Positions 22,383 to 33,305 of a stretch of 64,000 nt of DNA are shown one piece after another; the first letter of the stretch is position 1; every line of letters starts with the position of its first letter. Source of the stretch: Emergomyces orientalis (Eukaryota > Ascomycota > Eurotiomycetes > Onygenales > Ajellomycetaceae); assembly GCA_002110485.1 (NCBI GenBank), contig MOWL01000088.1, positions 1,674,001 through 1,738,000 of the forward strand. Reading direction: 5' to 3'. The notes below the pieces were generated by a model. The model searched no databases and had not been told where the DNA came from. It saw only the letters and a program-made list of their open reading frames with translations. Made by a program: the position numbers and the translations under genes.

Positions 22383-25300
22383 TGTTCAAGGAGGAATAGA
22401 ACTTTTAGCAGATGCGGAATCGGGGCGTCGGGAGCTATGCTCATAAATGATTGATATCCAACTGTCTTTTTGTAACAGGATAAACACAGGGTAAGGGATA
22501 CTTTTCTCGAAACGAAATTATCAATACAACTTTTTGTTACAATTCGAAGTTTTTCATTTTCAAGCTTTTTGGTATTTCTTTCCCTGCGACGCTTGAGATG
22601 TCGATGCCTGGGCCCTATGCCTCTGGCAGGCGCCATCCGACATTTTCATACTTTTGTGTTCTCTGGAAAGACAGAGTCGCTGTTTTCCGATGTTTGAGCA
22701 GCCAAAGATAGAGTTGACTCTCTGAATTGTTTATTCCTTAATTTTCAATTTTCAATCCTCATCAGCGGTCATTCTGGCCTCGGAGCCAGTTGTCCTGTAC
22801 ATCCGCGCCAATGCTCTTCTCAGCCTATGAGAAGAATTATATTTCTCTTCTAAAATAATGTTGTAATTATAAATGGAGCTGAGGTCCTAGCAAATTTGTG
22901 TGGGAAGTATCAGTCGAGGCTATACGTTTTGCCAGCCGCATCAGTATATATATTCTCTGATCCATGGGCTGATTGGAAGACTAGAGACACAATGAACACA
23001 ACAGTATTGTTACTGAGTTTTTAACTGTCTCCTTCAAGTCTTTTGTGCCTGTTCCGTTCCTTCAGTAGCCCTTCTCCCTCTCACTACTACCACTTCTACC
23101 TTCTCTCCTCCCTTCATCTAGTTCCTCTATCATCTCTTCGTTCTGTTTACCCTCATTTTACTCTTCCAAGTCGAGAGTGGCTCTATTTCCAAATTGTTTA
23201 GCTAGCCCATTATCATTCCAGTCGGCATCATGTCCAACAATGCACTCACGTCATCCAGCATCTAGAAGTGTGTTCGAGTCAATCCCCATCATCCCGTCAG
23301 GCCTAACTCGGACATTGAAAAACGCGAATTCATCACTACTGTGTCTCGTCCGAAATCCCATGCAGTGTTCTCATCCAAGCAGATTCACCTACTAGGTCCC
23401 TTGTCCACGGATCAAAGGGGCATACCCATTCGTGAGTACCTGGTTGGCATTGGAGATCGACAAGGATCACTGTTGAAACTTTGCCAAACCTGGCGTCAAC
23501 AACCTATCATGCCCACTATGGTGACGATTCTTTGAGCGCGGAACAGTTTGAATAAATGTGGCAGTTCGACCGCTTTGCTAAGACGGGGAAAGTTGCGGGT
23601 TTGGACGATCGGGTTCAAAGGAAGATTTTGACTCTTGGGGATACGGTTGGGGTGGCGCGTTCTGCTTTCGATGAGTCTAGCCGTACCTATATCTACGACG
23701 GTTGGACTGAGGCACATTTCCTCGAGTTCTTTAATGGATATAGTGCGTTTAAAGCTGTTGCAAGTGCAATTGACGTCGTTCACGATGCAACAACTTCGGA
23801 ATAGATGAATGTGAAACCTCCAAGAGCGCTAAAAGAAAATGAACTCAAACGGTATTTCATCGATACCCATCACGTCTACCAGGCAGCCAAAACAGGCTTT
23901 CCAAGCTTGACTTGACCCTTGACAATTGTTGCGATGAAAGCGAACGCTGGGAGGGGAAAGGCGGAGGTGTGTTGGAGAACTCTAACCCCACCCCAGTGTG
24001 ACGCACTACACCAACTGATCCTAATTTGTTACCCATAGGTTGTTGACATCACCATCAAACGCTCGGATAATATATATGCCCAACGTCGTTTGAATTGACT
24101 TGGCAATGGGCCCCGCCACAGTAACGGTAGGCAGGGTTCTGGCTCGGATAAATCGTCTCCAACCTCTCGAGCTAAACCTAAAGATAGGAAATTTTCCAAA
24201 TCTTATTCCACAGATGGATTCAGGATTTTGACTCCCCCGAGTTTAGTGAAGTATGACTGAGTTACCTTCGCTTATAGGTAACTTTGCAAGAAGGCACCAT
24301 AATTCCAGTTTAGAAACGACGGAGTCTCTTTGTTTTCTGGGCAGATTGTGTTTATTTTTCATTTACTTTGTTCGGTTGCGGAAACTAGTAGCCACAACGT
24401 AGCTCTCACGATTGTCTTTCCCAAACGTTTCTATTCCGTTCTACCAGATATTATGGACGTCCCTCAATTTGATTTTCCTTTTGGGGCCTATTTGGAAATT
24501 TAGCCGGAAGAATTTTTATTTCCAAATCGTTGTCCTGTTATTTTTCCGGAGACATGGCTTGGTACCTTACAATCGTGCGCATCAAATTGAAGATAGTAGG
24601 ATTTTACTAAATCCCAACTAGCGATATTATCAATGATCCTCCTCGTAGCGCCAAATCTGGGTTTTTCTTTGCTGCATGTGTGCGCTTCTCCCCTGTCACT
24701 AAACAGTATCAAACGCATGGTACATATGATAATAGCTAATTTGAATGGGGGTTTCTACGTCACAGAGCATGTATGCCTTTCGTTTTATTTTATTTTCTTT
24801 CTAAACCACTCTCTTTGCTTTTGGATCCAAAGTAGGGCTCGGCTCGTATCAGATGGTAAGGAGCTAATGAGAAAAAAAGGGTGCCTTGGGCGGCCTTTGA
24901 AAAAAGACAACCAATATGTACTAATTAAATATGAGTGATTAGACAGAAGAAAAGAAAGCAAGTCGGATATAAAGCTATACAGCGAAAACTGCGGTTTTAT
25001 AAAGATTTTGAGAGGTAATGCGAGAAGCAGGAGTTGCGGCAAACAAAGCAATATAAGGAGCTTACTAAATCAAGTCAAGGAAATAAAGGGAAAGTGGGAG
25101 GGAGGCAGGAGGGGAGGAGTCGAGGAGAGGAGAGAAGAAGTCATGAGAAGAAATTAAAATGTGAATGGAGTAAGATAGGATAATCTAGTCTTCAGGTATA
25201 TAAATAAAAAGAGTGTACTCCAGGTATATGTGTTGGAAAGTATGCAGTGAGGGGGGATGGGGAGCCTGGTCGATAAGGATGAAGACGCCAAGTATATCGA

Positions 25301-25621
25301 GGAAGGGGTAAATACAATGAGGTAGAAGATCAAGAATTCATTTGGAAAACAACAATGAAGAAAAGGGCTGATGGGGGAATAAACTAAAGCAAGAGGCTAG
25401 CATTGCTGCGACGACGTCAATGTGATTTGCTTCAGCATTCTCTTATCTCGAGCCGTCCGGGGGTCGTCGTTTTGGTCGGGCGGCTTTCTTTTGCAATTCG
25501 ACCCTTTTTGGCAGCTTCTGGTCTGACTTTTCCTAATCTTCGCTCATCTTATGGCAAATCAACAGAAAGGAAGACCTTAAAAAATATCCTTTCAATCATT
25601 ACACTTTTATGGTTTTTTATA
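22383..25621. other. Intergenic region with one gene relic
   Basis: Apart from the relic listed at 23230-23804, I see nothing supportable. The parts 22.6-23.2 kb and 24.0-25.6 kb are AT-rich with pyrimidine tracts and short frames only. The last few hundred nt are probably the 3' flank of the Zn2Cys6 gene. Confidence 0.45.
23230..23804 (+). pseudogene. Probable decayed coding relic
   Basis: Three consecutive pieces look protein-like but lie in different frames or are interrupted. An ATG at 23230 opens MSNNALTSSSI and hits a TAG after 11 codons. The same frame then reads NSDIEKREFITTVSRPKSH onward, with well-behaved charged/hydrophobic alternation. Near 23480 the protein-like text moves to another frame (LPNLASTTYHAHYGDDSLSAEQFE), ends at a TAA, and continues in that frame as MWQFDRFAKTGKVAGLDDRV to a stop at 23802-23804. 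I could not find an intron that repairs this. I do not recognise the family; a small dimeric alpha-beta barrel enzyme is only a guess. A multi-exon gene with unusual splice sites is the alternative. Confidence 0.35.
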
Positions 25622-27673
25622 TCAGCTTCTCAGATGCCCATTTTGTGTAGGCATACCAGTGGGAACTATTGGATGGTGTGGCTGCTGTTGTTGCGGAATA
25701 TATTGCGGATGCGCCGGGTGCATCGAGTACAATTGCGTAGGGAAAGAAACAGAAGAGACATTGGGAACCAAATCCGCGTGATGCTGGGGGCGTTGAATTT
25801 GACTTTGCATCAGTCTTTTCTCCAAATGAACAGAACTTCTCTGGAATTCATCCAAGAGATCTCTCATACTCCACCGAGTATGAGCGTATGTTAAAATTTC
25901 GCGGATACTACGCAGACATTTCAGTGCCCGGCTGGCGGAATCAAGCCGATCTGAAGGTGATATGTGTGGAGGCTGGAGTGTTCCTGCAGGTATGGGAGTA
26001 GGTGGGTCAGGAAAGGTGTCCAGCAGTATTTCGTCGTATGATTGGTCGAGGGCGTCTATGAACTTGCTAGCTACTGTGTGCACTCGTTGGATGTCGATGT
26101 AAGAGAAAAACAGTGGCCAGCTCGTGGCGTTGATGATTTGGTGTATTTGTGAGATGAATTTGATGGCATATTCGAATAACAGGACTCGGTGCAGGGTGCT
26201 TACGCTCGGGTTGTGGTTTGACGGGGAGAGGAGGATGACAAAGGTGTAGAAAAGCTCTACGTTGTAGAATATGATGAGATGACCTGGTAAAGTTTTTGGA
26301 ATTGCCTTGAACCAGTTTTCGGCTTCTGCACAGATTCCCCATGTGTACGGCGAAGGCTCTGGGTCGGGATTCCTCCCACTGAAAAACATTGTTTGATATG
26401 CTTTTGATTGGATGCTGCGGATTTTGAACAAATGAATGGCTGGCTCGATGCTATTGGCGAATAGGGTGGTTGTCCTGCTCAATACTCCTTCATATGGCTG
26501 CAGCGGAAGTACTGGAAGAGGAACGTTCGTAGAGTCATCTGAGAACGAAAACGCCCGCCCAAATGCGACGCTAACATATCTAGAGTCACATTAATATTTG
26601 ACGAACACATATTGCGCGGCTGTTTGCTTACCTGTCAAAGGAATAGACGCAATGAAACACCCTCCGTCGAAGGTCTAGAGTTGTTTTATTGACGTATGTT
26701 TCAGAGAGTTGCTCTTGGTGAACACCCAGATCAGATACCACTCTAACGGCACTGCCAAGCAAATACCAAGTTCTAAAGTGCTCAGGATCAAGCATTGAGT
26801 ACTGCGCCAGTATTAAAATGGCTTGGATACCAACAATCGACCCGGGATGAAGAACATCTTCGGCGTATTCCAATGCTATCGAAACATGATACCTCGCTAT
26901 TTGAGAATGTGAGGTTGAAGCTTGAGAGACCGCCATAACCATGTGTACAATCCAATAATCAAAACTTTTGGCGAAACGGCCCCCTTCCTGATATACAGCA
27001 TCGAAGGAGGACCAAAAGTTGGTCTGTATAAAGAAGGGGGCTAGAACGTAGATATTGTCAAGGTAATGCTGAATAATAGTAGAAGCTACGGGGCGGGGCG
27101 GAAGGCTCCTATGTTCCCCTGCACGCTGAAGAGGCTTTGCCCTAACCACTCGTAGTAGAAGTCCTGCAAAAGATGTCGAGGATGTGATGCCATAAAAATC
27201 CCTCGATGTTGCGTTGACTGATCTGGGTGGGTGTTAGTAGTAAGTAATGGGTGGGTCGCAATTTTAATAACCTACAAGAAGCCAAAATCCCCCACCAGGT
27301 CATCGATATCAGATGTCTCTTTGCGACGAGCTTTCTCTCCACCTTGAGAGGACATCAGCCGCACGCTACCGTTTTGCCCAATAACAGTTCCTTCCATTCT
27401 GGAATTCTGCCGACGACGCTTTGCTTCAGCGATTTCTGTCTCCAGTCGTTCACATTGACCCTCAAGCGAGGCCACATAACTCCGTTCTTTTCCCTTGGCG
27501 AATTCATCGGTAGCCCCAGGGCAAGTAGACGCTTTCCCGGCCCTTTCGCAAGCAGAGCAAGCAGGTAGTTTGCCATCGCATTTTATTTTGGCTGCGCGGC
27601 ACCTCGAGCATGCTGCCACAGGGCGACTCACTTTGAGAAGCGGGGTCTCTAGGTCGGGAGGAAACGAGGTCAT
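25622..27673 (-). CDS. Zn2Cys6 transcription factor with fungal-specific TF domain, 3 exons, 648 aa
   Basis: Exons 27673-27276, 27222-26632 and 26579-25622 join in frame into 648 aa. The first intron is 53 nt and its acceptor was chosen because the nearer alternative leads to an early stop. Residues 22-51 carry the binuclear zinc cluster C22-x2-C25-x6-C32-x6-C39-x2-C42-x8-C51, with KIKCDGKLPAC between. A short linker and coiled coil (SYVASLEGQCERLETEIAEAKRR, here split: SYVASLEGQC, then LETEIAEAKRR) would mediate dimerisation. Residues about 180-400 form the fungal TF regulatory domain, including TWYLLGSAVRVVSDLGVH and LDLRRRVFHCVYSFDR. The C-terminus is Gln/Pro/His-rich. It would bind CGG-type repeats in the nucleus. 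Target genes are unknown; the MFS gene starting at 29938 lies 2.3 kb away and is transcribed divergently. Confidence 0.9.
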
Positions 27674-29937
27674 TATAAGATTTTTATGTGGACTATGGCA
27701 TTGTTAGCCAACTCTAGGCAGTCAGAGTAGCACCAATTGTGAATTGGAGATGAAGAAGGCATGGTTAATATGCAATTTCGAGGAGTAATTGCGGTAAGTA
27801 GGTAGAGAGCTTTTCATGCAAGGGGCAAAGCTACAGAGAAGGTAGGTGTATGAAGAGGTAATTCTTCAAAACTTCTGAACGGAAGAAAAGAGAGCTAGGC
27901 AAAATTTTTATGTGCTTATGTTCCTGCTTAAAAGAGGTTGCGAAACAGTAGCCGACACGAGGATAGGCGTGAATCCGCCAACATGGGAACAGACCTGAAT
28001 CATTGTCCCCAATCAAGCTACTTAAGAGATTATCGTAATCGTGATCCCCAGGCTGCAATTACCATCCACCAATGATAGTCTAGAAACAAGCTTGATGTAA
28101 CTATTCTTGGGTGTTGCGCTTGAAGGGGCTCCTAGCAGCAGCTGAAATGCGTTGTTCAGCCTTATCGGCACAATTCGTGCGGCAGTTTGACTATCAACAG
28201 ATAGCTTCGTAAGAGCGACAATACTGCAACCTGGGATATGACAATGGTGATATGCAAAAATATGAGCAAACGGCGGTAGTTTTGACACCTGTTACTGCAA
28301 ACCAAGCGCTTGCTTCGATCGGATTCCCGGCGAGTGGTCGAAATTGGTGGATTTCCCTTGTGTCTAAATTTAAAATAGGAAAAAGGCAAAATCTGCAGCA
28401 CAGTGCAAAGGCGTAAGTTATTCTTATTGAACACCAGTCCAGAGCGGGCAGATGAGGGTCCGAGTCTTAGCTCGAATATTAGTGGCGCCTCTCTGAAGGA
28501 CTTTGCTTCCAGACAATTTACGGTTGTCCAATCCTGCGCCCGTATCGTCTTTCCCCAAGGATGCAGTTATATACCAAGCAGCATATCGAATGATTCCCGT
28601 CGGTGTCCAATGGAACGAAGAGATGGGACAATAAAATTTGAACCAGGCAGCAGCCAGTTTTTCTAGGCGACCACCACGGGCCAATGCTTTTCTTTTTTTA
28701 ATTCCACCATACCGTGTTTGTACTGTAGTACTACAATTTGTTTCCTGCTTGACGACGTCATTGTGTTGGGGCCTGATTCCCAAAGTTTCTGGTTTGATTA
28801 TTTGACTAAGCGCGGTGGATTTCCGCTGCCTGCCCTTGTCTCAAAGTTATTCTGGATTAACCAAGGCTATTAGATTCCTAACTGGTCTTTGTACCTGTTA
28901 AAACGTATTTTGGCGGATGGTTCCGAGTTTTTCTCTGAAGTTTACTTGCATTTATTGCGACTATGCTCCATATGCAACTATGCAGTTAGAGAGATAAGTT
29001 GAAGTTAACTACTCTGTACTAGTTAGTACCTGATAACAAACGGATAGCCAAATTAATTTACAGCTTATGTTTTCCGCTAGCAGATACCAGGTCATATGAA
29101 ACCAGAAATCCAGAAAATAACTTTAACAGCCATATATTACTTCCGGGAAAGTACATATAAGTGCGTGACACAGTTAATAGTTTCAATCTGATGAAAGCAT
29201 TGTGTGCTTAAGGATTGATATGTGGTGTGTATAAGGTTCCCCGCCTTCGGCCCCCCACTGTTTGGTGGACCAATTTTGCAAGCCTAATCGCATGTCCATC
29301 CAACCACCGCCTGCCTGCTCCTTGCCTCCTCTCTTCAGATGAATATGTTTTGCTCAGCTAGCCGGGAACAAACATCCACCTCTGGTAGCTAGAAACCGAG
29401 CGGAGAGAAATTTTCGACGTTTCTTAATACCCATGAGTGGGCATGGACTTGCCGCGACCCAACTAATGTCCATTTTGTTCGGCTATAAACCTACTGCGTG
29501 GTATTTGGAGCGAGAGGGGAAGATGATCTTCAAAGCCGAATAGGTGCCCAATCACTGAGGAATACCTCCGAAGGGTATACTTCTGCATATCACTGGTAGC
29601 TCAAGAAATGCGTCGCACCATTTCCCCCGGCTTTTGTGACCTGCCCAGTGTGGTCGTTACGGGGTCACAGCTTCGATTCGGTTATCTTAACCTAATGCCT
29701 CATGAAACTGGATCCTTATTCTTGTTCCTTTTTTTTATATTTTTTTTATACAACACTTCCCCCTATCAACCAAAAATGTACCAAAAATGTATAGGGCGAG
29801 GTGCTGTCCGACCTGAACTCCTATTCTCGAATTTTTAGCTATTTCTGAATAACTACACTTGAATATCGTGGCAGGCACATGTGCTGCGAGCGCACACCTT
29901 TTAACTCAGGATACAAAAGCAGCACAATTGAGCCGTG
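27674..29937. other. 2.3-kb divergent intergenic region
   Basis: The promoter regions of the Zn2Cys6 factor (minus) and the MFS carrier (plus) lie here. I see no CDS; the longest frames (28424-28783 minus, 29608-29838 plus) lack an ATG-supported, domain-like product. T-rich stretch near 29730. Confidence 0.45.
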
Positions 29938-31806
29938 ATGGAGGTCGCCACAGTTGAAGGGGTGAAGATGGTTCCCGGAACCTTACACATTGTCGACTGT
30001 AGGTTACTCGGCTTCCTACTGATCTGATTCACATTCTTAGAGACTGACATGAATCGACATCTGTTAGTGGAAGGGACAATGAATGTAAAACATCAGAAGG
30101 GTGGAAAATCCGATATTGTCCTTGTACCCCAGCCATTTAACGACCCAAACGACCCCCTCAATTGGAGTAAACTCCGCAAGGAGTATCATTTCTGGCTCCT
30201 GTGGATCTGGGGGTTTCTAGCAGCAGTCTGCGTCAACTGGGTCGGCCCGGTTTGGGTAAATTCAGCCCATGCAATGTGCATCACAGGCCCCAGCTCTAGC
30301 TCGGATTCGTATTTTATTGGACTGACACGCTCGTAAGACACAATTCACCATCGATCTTAAAACAACATACTTCGAATTGAGCATTGCGTCAGCCTTTTGC
30401 TTCCTGTTCCTTGGACTGGGCTGCGTCTGCTTGCAGCCCATTGCCATGAAGATTGGTAGACGACCTGTATACCTTGTCGGATCTCTTCTCAATCTTGTAG
30501 GCTGCATTTTAGGCAGGTTCCAGACGACGGTTCAGATGTTTTGGGGCACAAACATTCTCACGGGGTTTGGTGCGGCGCCAGTGGACTCTCTGGTACAAAT
30601 TACGACCACCGATATCTTCTTTGCACATGAGAAAGGCACTAGATTGAGTATGTATATATTCACAATATATGCAGGGTCATACCTTGGTCCTGTCGCCGCC
30701 GGACACATCGCCGACTCCCAGGGTTGGCGCTGGTGTTACCAGTACTTGATCATTTTCTTCAGTGTCCTTTTGGTCATCCAACTTTTCTCGATGGAAGAAT
30801 CTACATTCCGCAGACCACCTACACCCTCAGAGATTTCTGGAGACACAGCTGCGATGTCTCATCGTGCAAGACAAGAGTTAGAAGCTGTCAAAATCAAGGC
30901 TGATGTGTCACCTGGAGAGAACAGTAGCACCTCTGAGGTTTCGACGCCACCTGCTCCGAAAACATACTGGCAACGGATGGGCCTATATAACACTTCCTAT
31001 AGTGATCCACGGCCACTGTGGCTCGTTGCCACTAGCCCATTCGCACTCGTCACGTACCCAGCAGTCATGTGGGCAGGTTTTATATATGGTGTGCAGATTA
31101 TGTGGCTATCGCTGCTCAACGTGACACAGTCTGCACTTTTCAGTGGACCCCCGTACAACTTCAGCGTGTCGAACGTTGGCAATATCAACTTCTCCTCTTT
31201 CATCGGTGGCATGCTTGGCATGTTTTGGGGTGGTTATGTGTCTGACTGGTGCATCATCTTCCTCTCCAGACGCAACAAGGGGATTCTAGAACCTGAGTTC
31301 AGGCTCTGGACTATGCTCGTCCCTGCTATCATCAACACTGCTGGAATACTTATGTACGGTCTAGGAGTATTAAACGGGGCTATGTGGCTCGTACCAGCAG
31401 GATTTGGCATGGTATTTATTGCCTTTGGGATCGGAAGTGGCGGCGCAATTGCAATTACTTATGCGGTAGACTGCTACCCACGTATTGCCTCTGAAAGCCT
31501 GGTACTTATGTTTTTTATTCGAAATATTATCGGTTGCGGGTTCACTTTTGCTAGCCAGTAAGTCATCTCTCCCTTTTAAGTTGTATGGATGAATGTTGCA
31601 TGTCTAACTTTGGCTCTCATTTTTCAAGGCCATGGCTTGACCATAACGGGTTGCAAAACACCACCATCATCATGGCAATGATATGCCTAGTAGCCAATAT
31701 GTCATTTCTTCTAATGAGTTGGAAAGGAAAAAGTTTGCGCGAGTGGACTGCAAAGCGTTATATCATATTGATGGAACAGAAGGATAAAGAGGCTTTCGTT
31801 AACTAG
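29938..31806 (+). CDS. MFS transporter (12-TM, HOL1-like/DHA type), 4 exons, 548 aa
   Basis: Exons 29938-29998, 30068-30255, 30338-31557 and 31629-31806 give 548 aa. Exon 1 encodes the conserved N-terminal block ending VPGTLHIVD. Splicing to 30068 yields VDLEGTMNVKHQKGGKSDIV, which matches the usual fungal pattern, so I prefer this start over the internal ATG at 30049. DPNDPLNWS precedes TM1. GPVWTQFTIDLKTTYFELS spans the exon 2/3 junction. GRRPVYLVG is the MFS A-motif-like loop, and QGWRWCYQYL follows TM5-6. A long central loop (about residues 270-330) is Ser/Thr/Pro-rich. The gene ends RYIILMEQKDKEAFVN. It is a plasma-membrane or vacuolar exporter/importer by family; the substrate cannot be read. 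It is convergent with the Dabb gene (265 nt apart) and lies near the amine oxidase. Confidence 0.9.
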
Positions 31807-32071
31807 AGGGATATCCTAAGACTCTAGGGAGCTTGGTCTTCGAATCCCCCCCCGGCTTAATAGTCTAATTACGAGGCGAATTGTGGCCTCCAAAATGTCT
31901 ACATTTCTAACTCCATAATATCTTTTAACCTCAGAAACCCCCACCCCCCCACATTCCATACAAATATGCTTTCCCAATCCGAAAGCGCCTTGTGTACATC
32001 ACCTACCCCAACTACACCACGTACAGTTACCATTCCATTAGAACCCACATTCCCTTCCACATATCCATGAA

Positions 32072-32832
32072 TTAAAACTCCATATCATAAGCCAACGCAT
32101 CCTCACACAACTCCTCTCGTAGTTTTTGCACCCTTCCCAAATAAAGCAAAATCAAATTAGCCACATGATGAAAAAAACAGCCAGGAAATTTAAATTTTTT
32201 TTTAAATTTTTTTTGTTCACATACACTTGATGCGATGGATGCCCCGCATAAACCGAGATATCATCCGGCTTCTCTAAAATGGCCAGCAAGCCCATATCAT
32301 ATCCTTTTGCTCGAGACGCCGTCATGGCCAACGGTGGATTATTGTGTATTTCGCGGAGTCCTGTAAATTCATATGTTTAGAATTGTAGGGATTTTTTATA
32401 TTTGCTTCTAACAATCTTTGTTCTCCCACAAGTAATGGAAGTTTATTCTTTCTTTCTTTCTCTCCTTTTTTCCCCCCCGCTCAGATATTCCAACTATCAT
32501 TACGGAACCAATGTATGCATTAAATGTAGTTACATACCTGGGACCTGACCAACCATGGCCTTGCATGTTTTCTTGAATTCGTCTATCTGGGCTGGCGTGA
32601 CGCCAGGTTTTAGCTTGAGGAGGACTAGCATGGGATAGAGTAGTTAGTAGTTTTTACCTATTTCCTTTAATTCGGTAAACGAAACAAGTTTATCGTGCTG
32701 TGTTAGGTCTATGCTCTTAGGATGCATTCGTATCAATTGGTGCCCGAGTAGCAGACGGGGTATGGTGGTGAAGGGGCAAGAGCCCGATCATGCTTGGGGG
32801 GAGAATAACTCACCAATGTGAAAGACTGCCAT
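32072..32832 (-). CDS. Dabb-domain (stress-responsive A/B barrel) protein, 4 exons, 100 aa
   Basis: This gene is built only from short exons: 32832-32814 (19 nt), 32624-32538, 32360-32225 and 32133-32072. Exon 4 is 61 nt if started at 32132; with the acceptor AG at 32134-32133 the coding begins at 32132. All junctions are GT-AG and in frame. The product starts MAVFHIVLLKLKPGVTPAQI, continues with MVGQVPGLREI, SRAKGYDMGLLAILEKPDD, VYAGHPSHQVVQKLREELCE and ends LAYDMEF. That is the whole Dabb ferredoxin-like fold: first strand FHIVLLKLK, helix, strand with YDMGLLAILE, the HPSHQ segment and the C-terminal strand LAYDMEF. Family members are about 100-aa dimeric barrels, some enzymes (olivetolic acid cyclase, fungal small cyclases), others stress proteins. 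Specific role unknown. It lies 265 nt from the MFS end and 473 nt from the amine oxidase, on the same strand as the latter. Confidence 0.85.
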
Positions 32833-33305
32833 ATTGACGACTATGCCGGGATCTTGATTAGGTTGAGTAAAAGTTACTTAGGGTTTGAAATCGTGTGTTA
32901 AGTGAAGGATTGTGTATCTACTGGTGGATATATTGAGAACGACGTTGGGGCTTGTCTGGAGTGGACGATTGCCGATTTCGGCTGACGAGTTTCGAGATGC
33001 CGGAATTTAGCGCCAGGATGGAACCACGGATTAGACTCGCCCCGAGGCATTGAAATCACGTTTCCGGTGCATAGTGGCTAATTACAGGAATATTGATGTG
33101 AATTAATGAATTAAGTAAACATAAATGTATATAATATATTGAGATATAGCCTTACATATGCATATATAAGTGAGTGAGAAGGCAATTTCAAAAAAGAGTT
33201 TGTAAGAAGTTCATAGCGGCGTAAATAATAACTAGTTAATCCTTAATAGGAGAACTCAAGCATAGTTCAACAATCCAACAAACAAAATCCAACCAGACCT
33301 CTAGT
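32833..33305. other. Spacer between Dabb and amine oxidase genes
   Basis: An AT-rich spacer of 473 nt. It must contain the 3' end of the amine oxidase and the Dabb promoter. No gene or repeat is apparent. Confidence 0.5.

Noticed and set aside
30049..30067. ATG at 30049 as the start of the MFS transporter
   Set aside because: Splicing from an upstream exon (29938-29998) to 30068 rebuilds the conserved VPGT..VDLEGTM N-terminus in frame, which is a better model.
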